NCBI RefSeq assembly: GCF_000526695.1
Contig: NZ_JAGO01000015.1
Location: 124,001-188,000, forward strand
Direction: 5' to 3'
DNA: 64,000 nucleotides
From: Carnimonas nigrificans ATCC BAA-78
Lineage (GTDB): Bacteria > Pseudomonadota > Gammaproteobacteria > Pseudomonadales > Halomonadaceae
Shown here: one piece after another, positions 33,642 through 42,712 of the stretch
Position numbering within the stretch: the stretch's first letter is position 1
Layout of the letters: every line of letters begins with the position of its first letter
Made by a program: the position numbers and the translations under genes
Notes under the pieces: model-generated
Told to the model about the DNA's origin: nothing
Databases searched by the model: none
What the model saw: the letters and a program-made list of their open reading frames with translations, nothing else

Positions 33642-34814
33642 TTAGGCGTTAATGGCTGGCGTGGACAGTGTCTTTTCATACACGCGGTAGGTCTTGTACA
33701 CCTCACCGCCGATTGATTCGATAATGCCGCGCACGCCGTTGTTGGTTTCGAGAATCCATGACATCTCGATTTTTCTGACACCACGATCAACGAGCTGCTG
33801 TTTAACGGCTTCAATGGCCAGAAAGGATAGCGCGGGGCCGAGCGTGTTGTGGTGCTTCTTGCGCACGCCCATCAGCGGTACCCTTGCCGTCGTCGGGAAT
33901 TTCACCTTGAGTTTCCACAGCAGCTTCGCCCAGTTGAAGGGCAGCAGGCCGCCGTTGAAATCCTTGATGACTTCGTTCAGGTTGGGCAGCGCCACAATAA
34001 AGGCGGCCGCTTCGCCATCCACTTCGACAATCTGAATCAGATCCGGCGACAGCAGCATTTTCAGCGTTTTGCCCAGATCGTTGAACTCCTCATCGGTAAA
34101 CGGCACAAAGCTCCAGTTATCCGACCAGGCATCGTTGAAGATTTCACGTACCGTCACAAGCTCTTCATCGAATTTCTTGAAGTTCATCGGGCGAACGTTG
34201 ATCTCGCCCGTGGCCTTGCCAAGCAGCCACTGCACCACCCTGGGGGTCTTGAATTCGCTGGTATCGACAATATAAGCGAGCAGATCCATCGCCTTGGTGT
34301 AACCGCACTCTTCAACGGCAGGCCCGCTGTAAGGCGCGGTATGGCCCATCATGAACATCGGCGGGGTATCAAAGCCGTCGATCAGCAGGCCGACTTCATC
34401 ATTGATCGACAGGCTGAAGGGGCCGCGAACGCGCTGGATGCCGCGCTCGGCAAGCCACTGTTCAGCGGTGGTGAGCAGTGCTGCGAAGGTTTCCCGGGAA
34501 TCTTCAGCGTCAAGCATACCGAAGAAACCGGTCGCATCCTGATGCGTCTCCAGCGCCAGACGATCGACCTGGGCCGAGATTCTGCCGACCGGTGTATTGC
34601 CGCGCCACGCGATCCATGCCTGAAAGTCGGCATGCTCGAACCACGGATTGGTTTTGGGGGTCAGGTGCAGGCGACGCTCAAGCGCAAGCGGCGCTACCCA
34701 GGCAGGATCGCGATTGAATAGACGGCTGGGCAACGTAATGAACGTCTTGAGATCGGCTTTGCCATCCACAGGGGTTATTCGCAAGGGGGCGTTATCGCTC
34801 AAAGGAGACTCCAT
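33642..34814 (-). CDS. ceramide-synthase-like N-acyltransferase (bCerS type, GNAT fold)
   Basis: A 390-residue protein of the large GNAT-like acyltransferase group that includes the bacterial ceramide synthase of Caulobacter. Recognised stretches are ITLPSRLFNRDPAWVAPL near the N-terminus, GRISAQVDRL, GFFGMLDAEDS, RGPFSLSINDEVGLLIDGFD, MMGHTAPYSG, and the C-terminal MSWILETNNGVRGIIESIG. It would transfer an acyl group to the amine of the sphingoid base made by the neighbouring operon. It lies 8 bp after a P-loop kinase-like gene in the same direction, so they form an operon. The family is recalled from memory; function is supported by the neighbouring pathway. Confidence 0.77.
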   Translation of the reverse strand: MESPLSDNAPLRITPVDGKADLKTFITLPSRLFNRDPAWVAPLALERRLHLTPKTNPWFEHADFQAWIAWRGNTPVGRISAQVDRLALETHQDATGFFGMLDAEDSRETFAALLTTAEQWLAERGIQRVRGPFSLSINDEVGLLIDGFDTPPMFMMGHTAPYSGPAVEECGYTKAMDLLAYIVDTSEFKTPRVVQWLLGKATGEINVRPMNFKKFDEELVTVREIFNDAWSDNWSFVPFTDEEFNDLGKTLKMLLSPDLIQIVEVDGEAAAFIVALPNLNEVIKDFNGGLLPFNWAKLLWKLKVKFPTTARVPLMGVRKKHHNTLGPALSFLAIEAVKQQLVDRGVRKIEMSWILETNNGVRGIIESIGGEVYKTYRVYEKTLSTPAINA

Positions 34815-34822
34815 GTAGATAG

Positions 34823-35566
34823 TTAGGCCGTTTTCCGGTTTGCAGAGGTGTTATCATGCAGGTGATAGCCCTGCGCTTCCATGACCTTTGTGACTGCTTC
34901 TTCGACATCAGCCAGCACTTTATCAAGCGCCTGATTGGTATCAATGTCAGCAATGGGAGCGCCTTTATAGCTGAGCTGGGGGGTAACCTCAATCTTGCGT
35001 GCCAGGGCTGCGCGCTGGTGGTCAGGCTTGCGGGCGCAGGCGACATCAAGATCAACGTTCAGGCGTACTACCAGGGTAGGGCGTACACTGGTCATCCAGT
35101 CGAAGGCTTTACGCTCATGGCGCGCCAGGGCGCGTACAATGGCACTGCCTTCGTCGCTGCGCGGGAAGCGCGGGCCATCGTAGGCACCGTCAATGGCCGT
35201 TTGCGGGTAACGGTCCGCCACGATGATATTGCCTTCTTCACGCAGCTTGAGCATGCGCTTGAAGCGGCGCAAGCGGCGTATGGTGAAGGCGCTCATGACA
35301 AGAGCAGGGAGCAGATCAGGGAGCTTGCGCTTATCCATGCTGGTGTTGGCTTTTTTGCTTTTGCTGTCGATTTTTCTGTGCAGAAAGCCGCCAACAATGG
35401 GCCATTGTGCGATAGCCCGTCCGACGTTACCCGACTGCTTGCCCAGATGGACCTGCTGAGCGGGGCCGAATCCCTCAATCCATGAAGTGAGGTGTTCGCA
35501 GACGGTCGATTTACCCGAGCCATCGCAGCCGATCACGGCAATGATGGGCGCGATTGAGGAATGCAT
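34823..35566 (-). CDS. thymidylate-kinase-like P-loop protein, paralog 1
   Basis: A 247-residue P-loop protein. Walker A is GCDGSGKST (Lys19 from ATG 35566; the frame also allows a TTG at 35596). VADRYPQ is in the place of the DRY motif of thymidylate kinases. Features shared with the two paralogs across the divergent promoter are HLGKQSGNVG, PIVGGFL, RRFKRML, DGPRFP, RLNVDLDVACARKPDH and an end with D.D..QALDKVLADVEEAV. It is the first gene of the operon with the ceramide-synthase-like gene. A housekeeping thymidylate kinase is unlikely to be in three copies here, so another phosphate acceptor, perhaps a lipid, is suggested. The substrate is unknown. Confidence 0.8.
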   Translation of the reverse strand: MHSSIAPIIAVIGCDGSGKSTVCEHLTSWIEGFGPAQQVHLGKQSGNVGRAIAQWPIVGGFLHRKIDSKSKKANTSMDKRKLPDLLPALVMSAFTIRRLRRFKRMLKLREEGNIIVADRYPQTAIDGAYDGPRFPRSDEGSAIVRALARHERKAFDWMTSVRPTLVVRLNVDLDVACARKPDHQRAALARKIEVTPQLSYKGAPIADIDTNQALDKVLADVEEAVTKVMEAQGYHLHDNTSANRKTA

Positions 35567-35744
35567 TGATTCTGTCACCGTGCTATTAAGTTTCAACTAA
35601 GAAATATATCATTAAGGAACTTTCAGCGATATTGGAGGTTAAACGTTGAAGGCCATGATGAATTGCTGCTTATTGTACCGCGCTTACCTCAAATGAGCGT
35701 GGTTTGCTGCGTATTTGACGTTTCTAGAACTATATTGAGTTGCT
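35567..35744. promoter_or_regulatory. divergent promoter region between kinase paralogs 1 and 2
   Basis: This AT-rich 180-bp spacer must contain the promoters for the leftward kinase-ceramide synthase operon and the rightward kinase-kinase-hydroxylase-dgkA set. No clear operator was identified. Confidence 0.4.
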
Positions 35745-36479
35745 ATGAGTGCTGCGAAGTCTCCTTCTTGCGTGCCGGGTGTCATCGCCGTAACCGGTTG
35801 TGATGGCTCGGGAAAGTCGACGCTGACCGCCGCGCTGGAAAAACAGTTAGCGCACAAGTGCGCCGCAGAATTTGTTTATCTGGGCCAGTCATCAGGGCGT
35901 ATTGGCGAGTGGATTCAGGAGCTGCCCGTGATCGGTGGCCCCTTTGGTCGTTATCTGCTGAAAAAATCCGATAGCGTGCACGAGAAACCGAGCACGCCGC
36001 CGGGCAATGTCACTGCGCTGGTCATTTATCTGCTGTCGCGCTGGCGTCTGTTCAAGTTCAAGCGGATGCTGCGCAAGGCGCGGCGCGGCACACTCATCAT
36101 TGCCGATCGCTATCCGCAGGCCGAGGTGGCCGGCTTCCGTTTTGATGGGCCGCAATTGTCGAAAACCGAAGGGGGCAATTGGTGGGTCGCCATGCTGCGC
36201 CGCCATGAGCAGACGCTTTATCAATGGATGGCGGGCCACCTTCCTGCATTATTGATCCGCCTCAATGTGGATATCGACACGGCGCATCAGCGTAAACCCG
36301 ACCACAAGAGGGAAGCCTTGCGCCAAAAGCTGGATGTGATTCCGACGCTCACCTTTAACGGTGCGCCCATCCTTGATATTGATGGCCGCAGACCTGCGCA
36401 GGAAGTGTTGCAGGTATCTCTGGAAGCCATCGCCAGGCTCGACCCCCGTTGCGCCATCTCTACTTCTTCAAGCGTATGA
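35745..36479 (+). CDS. thymidylate-kinase-like P-loop protein, paralog 2
   Basis: A 244-residue paralog of the gene across the spacer. Walker A GCDGSGKST (Lys24), then YLGQSSGRIGEWIQELPVIG, KFKRMLRKARRGTL, IADRYPQAEVAGFRFDGPQL, and RLNVDIDTAHQRKPDHKREAL, all in the same order. The conserved KPDH near the C-terminus takes the place of the usual lid-region arginines of nucleoside monophosphate kinases. Its stop overlaps the start of paralog 3 (ATGA), so the two are translationally coupled. The acceptor is not known. Confidence 0.8.
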   Translation: MSAAKSPSCVPGVIAVTGCDGSGKSTLTAALEKQLAHKCAAEFVYLGQSSGRIGEWIQELPVIGGPFGRYLLKKSDSVHEKPSTPPGNVTALVIYLLSRWRLFKFKRMLRKARRGTLIIADRYPQAEVAGFRFDGPQLSKTEGGNWWVAMLRRHEQTLYQWMAGHLPALLIRLNVDIDTAHQRKPDHKREALRQKLDVIPTLTFNGAPILDIDGRRPAQEVLQVSLEAIARLDPRCAISTSSSV

Positions 36480-37276
36480 ATGATAAAACTGTTTCTGCTT
36501 TAGCAGCCGCTACTACCGAGCCTGAGCCACCCTCTTCGCGACCACGACAGATGACTGACCATTGCACAGTGGTAAACGGGCTGGTGGCGGTAGTGGGGTG
36601 CGATGGCACGGGGAAGTCTACTCTGACCCACGATTTGGTGGCGCGCTTGCAGCAGGAGCGCCCCACCGAGTGGCGCTATCTGGGGCTGGTTTCCGGCGAG
36701 TCGGGCGACAAGATCAAGAAATTGCCTCTGATAGGCACCTGGCTGGAGCGGCGTTTGGCCGCCAAGACCGCCAAGGTGCAAAACCTCCGCACGCGGCAGC
36801 CTTCCTGGCTTGCGGTGCTGGTGATGTACGGCTTTTCCAAATGGCGCGCCGGTAATCTGCGCAAAGTGTGTCGTCTTGCTGAAAGTGGCACGCTGGTGAT
36901 TGCCGACCGCTATCCGCAGGCGCAGATCGAAGGCTTTCGGTTTGATGGCCCTGGCATCGGTATCCAGCGCGTCTCGCCGGGCTGGAAGCGCCGTATGGCG
37001 GAGCGCGAGCACCACATTTATCAGCAGCTTGAGAAGATTCAGCCCAGCCTGATTATTCGTCTTGATATTGATCTGGAAACCGCCAGCGCGCGCAAACCCG
37101 ATCATGATGCTGAAGAGTTGCAGGAAAAGATCTCGGTGATGTCTCAATTGAATTACAATGGAGCGCGTATCATTGATCTCGATGCGCGTGCATCCTATGA
37201 CGATGTTGTCGCGGGAGCGCTTGAGGCGATTCACCGCTTTGCGCTGAGCGATCATAATAAAGCCAGCTCCTGCTAG
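36476..37276 (+). CDS. thymidylate-kinase-like P-loop protein, paralog 3
   Basis: A 266-residue third copy with an additional N-terminal segment rich in Ala, Thr, Pro and Ser (about 35 residues). Walker A is GCDGTGKST (Lys46). The same order of motifs follows: YLGLVSGESGDKIKKLPLIG, IADRYPQAQIEGFRFDGPGI, RLDIDLETASARKPDHDAEEL. ATG 36476 overlaps the stop of paralog 2; an internal ATG at residue 25 is another possible start. A 51-bp gap then leads to the LpxO-like gene. Three diverged copies in one locus suggest three acceptors or a heteromeric enzyme rather than recent duplication. Confidence 0.8.
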   Translation: MNDKTVSALAAATTEPEPPSSRPRQMTDHCTVVNGLVAVVGCDGTGKSTLTHDLVARLQQERPTEWRYLGLVSGESGDKIKKLPLIGTWLERRLAAKTAKVQNLRTRQPSWLAVLVMYGFSKWRAGNLRKVCRLAESGTLVIADRYPQAQIEGFRFDGPGIGIQRVSPGWKRRMAEREHHIYQQLEKIQPSLIIRLDIDLETASARKPDHDAEELQEKISVMSQLNYNGARIIDLDARASYDDVVAGALEAIHRFALSDHNKASSC

Positions 37277-37327
37277 ATCATTGACTGGAGCGGTGAGAAC
37301 AGCAAGTAGATAAAACAGGGGGATATC

Positions 37328-38071
37328 ATGAGTGAACGCAAACGTCCTTTCTGGCGCGAGTGGCTGGTCAAGCTGGGCAAGCGCTTTCTGCGCTGGAACG
37401 GTGAATTCCAGACTCGTCATTCGCTGGTGCCGACCACGCCACGACTTGATAACAACATATTTGACTGGGTGCCCGAGCTTGAGGCTGCCTATCCGGAAAT
37501 CCGCAAGGAGCTTGATCACCTGCTTGAGCATCCTGAAGATATTCCTGCGTTCCACCAGCTATCGCCGGATCAGAAGCGTATCTCCAAGGGCGATAACTGG
37601 AAAACCTTTGGCTTTTACGTCTATGGCCAGCGGGTGGATGACAACTGTGCCATCTGCCCCAATACCGCTGCGATCCTCGACAAGCTGCCGGGCATGCGTA
37701 CAGCGATGTTTTCCATTCTCAAGCCGCACTACCATATCGAGCCGCACCGTGGCCCTACCCGAGCAGTGGTGCGTGCGCACCTTGGCCTGAAAGTGCCTGA
37801 GCAGGCTGACAAGGTGTGGCTGCGTGTTGATAACGAGTATCTGCACTGGGAAGAGGGCAAGGTGGTACTGTTCGACGACTTCTACGAGCATGAAGTTCGC
37901 AACGATACCGATGAATATCGTGCCGTGCTCTTCCTCGATATCGACCGCCCGATGGATAAGGTGGGCACTGTGGTCAACCGCATTCTGTTTGCCCTGATTG
38001 CCGCCAGCCCCTTCGTTAAGCAGCCGATCAAGAACGTGGCTGCGTGGAACAAAAATCGCAACCGTCACTGA
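37328..38071 (+). CDS. aspartyl/asparaginyl beta-hydroxylase-family dioxygenase (LpxO-like)
   Basis: A 247-residue Fe(II)/2-oxoglutarate dioxygenase of the family that contains LpxO, which hydroxylates the 2-position of a lipid A acyl chain. Metal ligands are His140 in HIEPHRGPT and His188 in YEHEVRN. RAHLGLKVP, the short VLFDDFY strand and the RAVLFLDIDRPM end with a helical tail are usual. A strong AGGGGG ribosome site precedes ATG. In this locus the substrate could be the acyl chain of ceramide or of lipid A; 2-hydroxylated chains are common in sphingolipids. That link is inference. Confidence 0.82.
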   Translation: MSERKRPFWREWLVKLGKRFLRWNGEFQTRHSLVPTTPRLDNNIFDWVPELEAAYPEIRKELDHLLEHPEDIPAFHQLSPDQKRISKGDNWKTFGFYVYGQRVDDNCAICPNTAAILDKLPGMRTAMFSILKPHYHIEPHRGPTRAVVRAHLGLKVPEQADKVWLRVDNEYLHWEEGKVVLFDDFYEHEVRNDTDEYRAVLFLDIDRPMDKVGTVVNRILFALIAASPFVKQPIKNVAAWNKNRNRH

Positions 38072-38090
38072 TGGTTGGTATCGGAATGCT

Positions 38091-38459
38091 ATGAAACAGA
38101 ATTATTCAGGTATTGCGCGCCTTAGGCGCGCATTTATGTATTCATGCTACGGCTTGCGCGACGGATGGCGCTTCGAAGAGGCTTTTCGTCTGGAAGTGGT
38201 GCTGTTTGTGCCGCTTTTTATCGCTTCCTTTTGGCTGGCACACGGCGTGGTCGAGTGGCTGATTCTGGTCATTAGCGTGTTGCAGCTAATGGTCTGCGAG
38301 CTGTTCAACTCCGCTGTCGAGGCCGTGGTGGATCGTATTGGCAGCGAGCATCATGAACTGTCGGGCCGTGCCAAGGATCTGGCGGCTGGTGCGGTAATGA
38401 TCAGCATTGCGATTACGCTATTGGTGTGGGGCAGCTTTATTGTCATGCGCTTGATTTAG
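38091..38459 (+). CDS. dgkA: diacylglycerol kinase DgkA
   Basis: A 122-residue inner-membrane protein with three helices. Family motifs are AFMYSCYGLRDGWRFEEAFRLE at the N-terminus and the active-site stretch ELFNSAVEAVVDRIGSE, followed by SGRAKDLAAGAV. DgkA phosphorylates diacylglycerol to phosphatidate and also accepts ceramide in vitro in E. coli. It is 19 bp behind the LpxO-like gene, so it is in the same operon. This position makes a role in recycling or phosphorylating lipids of this locus possible. Confidence 0.9.
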   Translation: MKQNYSGIARLRRAFMYSCYGLRDGWRFEEAFRLEVVLFVPLFIASFWLAHGVVEWLILVISVLQLMVCELFNSAVEAVVDRIGSEHHELSGRAKDLAAGAVMISIAITLLVWGSFIVMRLI

Positions 38460-38486
38460 CGGCATTGCGGTTGCGACAACGTTCTA

Positions 38487-38522
38487 GCACTAAAACACCG
38501 CAGGGCACTAAAGCACCGCAGG
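38487..38522. repeat. 18-bp tandem direct repeat
   Basis: GCACTAAAACACCGCAGG (38487-38504) is followed at once by GCACTAAAGCACCGCAGG (38505-38522), one mismatch. It lies between the dgkA and yddG-like stops. Confidence 0.85.
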
Positions 38523-38527
38523 GTACG

Positions 38528-39478
38528 CTACTGCTTTTCTTCGGAATAAGCGGCGATGCTCTCCTCAGAGGAGTGGCGTTTTGCCATGCGTCGCTGCCCC
38601 TGGCGGGTCGATACCCAGCACAGAATTGACCCGAGCACGACCAGTCCTGCCCCTTGCCAGAAGGCCGCGGTTAGCGATGCGCTGAGCATAATTGCCGCCA
38701 GCAGCGCTGAGATAACCGGAATGAAGTACGACGCTCCCGCCAACAGCGTGATATTGCCACGCAGCATGCCCAGATTCCACGCGCCATAGCCAAGCCCCAG
38801 CGCAGCGCCTGCGGCCAGCAGGTAGCCTATGCCATGGAGCGTGACCGCATTGAAACTACTGTTTCCCAGTAAAAATCCTGCCCATAGCACAATAGCGGTA
38901 GCGCTGAAAAAGAGCGTAATGCCATTGGCGCCTCCTGACATTCGTACGGTGATGGTGCAGTAGGTTGACCAGATGAAAACGCCCGCGAGGGCCAGCAGGT
39001 AGCTGGTAGGGTTACTTTGCAAATGAGCGAACAGAGTGGTGATGCTGAGGCCATGATCGCCTCCCAGTACCTGGAAGACACCCAGCAAGGCAAGCCCGAT
39101 ACCTGGCAGCATCAAAAGGCTGGCACGCTGTTTATTGAAGATTACCGCCATGACCATGGTAACCGCCGGCCACAGATAATTGATCATTCCCGCTTCAATG
39201 GCTTCCCGGCTGTTATTGGCGTAACCAATCGAAAGCGACAAACACAGCTCATAACATACAAAAAGTGCGCACCCTACGACTAGATAGCGGCGTGGAAACT
39301 GCGTGAGCGCAGGCGGCCTGGCAATCACCCACAGCAGCGCGGATGCCACGGTGTAAACCAGCGCAGCACCACCGACAACCCCCCATTCGTCGGCCACTAC
39401 CCTGAGGAGTCCCACCAGCAGGCTCCACAGCAGCACTGCACATAGCCCAATCGCGGTATATCGCGTGCTCTGATTCAT
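38528..39478 (-). CDS. yddG: EamA-family amino-acid exporter (YddG-like)
   Basis: A 316-residue membrane protein with ten hydrophobic helices in two EamA repeats. It resembles YddG, an exporter of aromatic amino acids and methyl viologen: AVLLWSLLVGLLRVVADEWG at the N-terminus, CYELCLSLSIGYANNSREAIE, NYLWPAVTMVMAVIFNKQRA, and ASYFIPVISALLAAIM late. ATG 39478 is preferred over the slightly longer frame because it fits the family start. It is a single gene convergent with dgkA. Confidence 0.86.
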   Translation of the reverse strand: MNQSTRYTAIGLCAVLLWSLLVGLLRVVADEWGVVGGAALVYTVASALLWVIARPPALTQFPRRYLVVGCALFVCYELCLSLSIGYANNSREAIEAGMINYLWPAVTMVMAVIFNKQRASLLMLPGIGLALLGVFQVLGGDHGLSITTLFAHLQSNPTSYLLALAGVFIWSTYCTITVRMSGGANGITLFFSATAIVLWAGFLLGNSSFNAVTLHGIGYLLAAGAALGLGYGAWNLGMLRGNITLLAGASYFIPVISALLAAIMLSASLTAAFWQGAGLVVLGSILCWVSTRQGQRRMAKRHSSEESIAAYSEEKQ

Positions 39479-39756
39479 CAAAATTACCTGCCGCTGAAAC
39501 GTTATCAATTATTTCGGATGGGAGAGGGGCCATGCCTCATGCCGTAGTAAAAGGTATCACGTTGCCCTGGCGTCCCCAATGCGTGGAAGCGCCGTTTCTC
39601 GTGGAAAGGCGTACTGCATTCGTAGTAGTCGCTATTTTCGGCAGCGTCTCAAACGATGGGAACGTTTTTATAACGCTTGCTGGTCACACATCGGCTGAGA
39701 AGGGGCACCGCCGCTGCGGTTATCTTTTGCTGAGCAGCGGCAGTGGGGGGAATTCC

Positions 39757-40044
39757 TTACAGAAGCGACTCGATGGCGGGATCATATTTATCCACCACAA
39801 ATTCGATGACGCGGTAGTCCGCCATTTTGTGCTTGTAGAAAGGATCTTCGCTGATAATGGCATCCAGCTCGTCACGAGAGAGCTTGCCATTAGCAAGGAT
39901 AATGCCGCCATCGCGCGGGTTCTTGGCTCCTGACGCAATAAAATGCTGCTTCGCATAGTGTTCATCAAGATAGTTAAGGTGCGGCACTACCTGTGGCTGT
40001 ACTTCATCAACAGGGCAGGTGAAGGTCAGTTCTATGACATACAT
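39757..40044 (-). CDS. YciI-family protein
   Basis: A 95-residue ferredoxin-like-fold protein of the YciI family: YVIELTFTCPVDEVQP, the conserved His and Asp region (PHLNYLDEHYAKQHFIASG), and DPFYKHKMADYRVIEF. Members are small cytoplasmic proteins, some acting as dehydrochlorinases, most of unknown role. A GAGGGAG ribosome site precedes the ATG. It is a single gene. The 280 bp to the yddG-like start holds no gene. Confidence 0.85.
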   Translation of the reverse strand: MYVIELTFTCPVDEVQPQVVPHLNYLDEHYAKQHFIASGAKNPRDGGIILANGKLSRDELDAIISEDPFYKHKMADYRVIEFVVDKYDPAIESLL

Positions 40045-40225
40045 AAGCGTCTCCCTCGTTATTGGCTGAATGACAATCGACGTTGCTGCTAACGGTAGCG
40101 GTAATCGTGCGGCTCAGGCAACTCATTGATGGCATTAAGCTGAACAAGCAATAGGGAAGGTGGCGATCAGTCGCTGCAATATTGTCACTATTCGCTATCC
40201 GCGAGAGCCGTTATGGTGGTAGTGA

Positions 40226-41242
<1,017 letters not shown>

Positions 41243-41340
41243 ATAGAGCCATCTGCCTTAACTGCCACTGTGCGGGCATACTAATTTTGGTTTAGGCAGT
41301 GGATACTTTCTCGAATTCAGGCATGGCTAGCTTCACGGTG

Positions 41341-42117
41341 CTAGCGGCCGCTGTGATGAGGTGTATCGCCGGTATCGCGGCTGACGATCTTGGCAGGAAT
41401 GCCAACGGCAGTCGCGTGGGGTGGTATCTCTGTCAATACCACCGAGCCTGCACCAATGCGTGCTGCTTCGCCAATCTCGATATTCCCCAGGAGCTTGGCA
41501 TCGGCGCCGATAAATGCTCCTCGGCGCACCTTCGGATGGCGATCCCCTGTATGTGCACCAGTCCCTCCCAGGGTAACACTATGCAGGAGCGTAACATCGT
41601 CCTCGATCACGGCAGTTTCGCCAATCACTACACCGGTCGCATGATCCACAAAAATTCCGCAGCCCAGACACGCCGCTGGATGAATGTCGGTTTGAAAAAC
41701 CTCGGAGGAGCGATGCTGTAGGTAGCGTGCCAGGTGATGACGTCTTTGTTTCCATAGCGCATGTGCGAAGCGATGGGTAGTAAGCGCATGGACGCCCTTC
41801 ATGTAGAGCAGTACTTCACTTGCCTGATGGACAGCAGGATCGCGCTCCAGTACCGCATTAATATCACTGGCGAGAGCGCCAACGATGTCAGGGTGGTCAG
41901 TGAGTAGCCGAGAGAAGAGGTCGAGCAGTGGCGCTGCCGGAAAGTCCGCAGCCGCCAGTCGATGAGCAAGGCGGTGTGCCAGAGCCTCGGGGAGCGAATG
42001 GCGGTCAACGATGGCACTCAGCATGAGTGGTGTGAGCAGCGGCTCCTGCTCCAGGGGCGCCAGCGCTTCAGCACGTATTTGCTGCCATAAAACATCAGTA
42101 TTATTGGAAAAGGACAT
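41341..42117 (-). CDS. cysE: serine O-acetyltransferase CysE
   Basis: A 258-residue enzyme making O-acetylserine, the direct precursor of cysteine, from serine and acetyl-CoA. The N-terminal helical domain (LWQQIRAEALAPLEQEP; FAHALWKQRRHHLARYLQHRS) precedes the left-handed beta-helix of hexapeptide repeats. The repeats carry DIHPAACLGCGIFVDHATG and GETAVIEDDVTLLHSVTLGG, with the catalytic His in FVDHATG. The C-terminal tail, inhibited by cysteine in the family, ends in TGDTPHHSGR. ATG 42117 is chosen because it gives the family start. It is divergent from the acetyltransferase gene. Confidence 0.93.
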   Translation of the reverse strand: MSFSNNTDVLWQQIRAEALAPLEQEPLLTPLMLSAIVDRHSLPEALAHRLAHRLAAADFPAAPLLDLFSRLLTDHPDIVGALASDINAVLERDPAVHQASEVLLYMKGVHALTTHRFAHALWKQRRHHLARYLQHRSSEVFQTDIHPAACLGCGIFVDHATGVVIGETAVIEDDVTLLHSVTLGGTGAHTGDRHPKVRRGAFIGADAKLLGNIEIGEAARIGAGSVVLTEIPPHATAVGIPAKIVSRDTGDTPHHSGR

Positions 42118-42180
42118 CGCTGCTCTCGCGCCGCATAATAGGAATATCATTCAGCATAACCCGTGGAAGAGAGCAACGAT

Positions 42181-42687
42181 ATGACCACCACTATCAGGGC
42201 CGCCAACGCGTCCGACATCGCCACCATTACCGAGATATATAATGACGCGGTAGCTAATACCACCGCGATATGGAATGACCAGCAGGTCGATGAAGCCAAC
42301 CGCTTGCGCTGGCTGTACGAGCATGAACAGCAAGGGTTTCCAGTGCTGGTCGCTGTGAATGAGCAGCAGCAGACGGTGGGCTATGCGACCTATGGCGCGT
42401 GGCGGGCGTTCGATGGCTACCGTTTTACTGTGGAACATTCGGTGTACGTTCACCGTGACGCTCGCGGTGGCGGTATCGGTAAGCAGTTGATGCGGGCCTT
42501 GATTGAGCGCGCGCAGGCTCAGGGCCTGCACATAATGGTGGCCGGTATTGATGCCAGCAACCACGCTTCAATCGCGCTGCACGAGCGGCTGGGATTCAAG
42601 CAGACAGGAATGCTGCCGGAAGTGGGTACCAAGTTTGGGCGCTGGCTGGATCTGGTCTTTCTTCAACTCATGCTGGAAGAACAGTAG
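42181..42687 (+). CDS. GNAT N-acetyltransferase, phosphinothricin/methionine-sulfone type
   Basis: A 168-residue GNAT enzyme similar to Pat/YncA (MnaT), which acetylate phosphinothricin, methionine sulfone or sulfoximine. Family marks are ITEIYNDAVANTTAIWND, GYATYGAWRAFDGYRFTVEHSVYVH (the last part binds acetyl-CoA), RGGGIGKQLMRALIERAQ, and HMVAGIDASNHASIALHERLGF. A GGAAGAG ribosome site is at the right distance from ATG 42181. A terminator follows. Confidence 0.9.
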   Translation: MTTTIRAANASDIATITEIYNDAVANTTAIWNDQQVDEANRLRWLYEHEQQGFPVLVAVNEQQQTVGYATYGAWRAFDGYRFTVEHSVYVHRDARGGGIGKQLMRALIERAQAQGLHIMVAGIDASNHASIALHERLGFKQTGMLPEVGTKFGRWLDLVFLQLMLEEQ

Positions 42688-42712
42688 CGGCGAGCCTGGT
42701 TGCGCAGGAATG

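Noticed and set aside
33849-34721. Rightward frame of 290 codons opposite the ceramide-synthase-like gene
   Set aside because: Composition is typical of an antisense shadow (many His, Arg, Gln); the opposite strand has family-conserved sequence.
36500-37555. Long leftward frame of 351 codons opposite kinase paralog 3
   Set aside because: It lies across a P-loop gene with intact motifs, lacks family features and arises from codon bias on the other strand.
39532-39933. Rightward 133-codon frame between the yddG-like and YciI genes
   Set aside because: It overlaps the YciI gene antisense, whose family match is clear, and has no similarity of its own.
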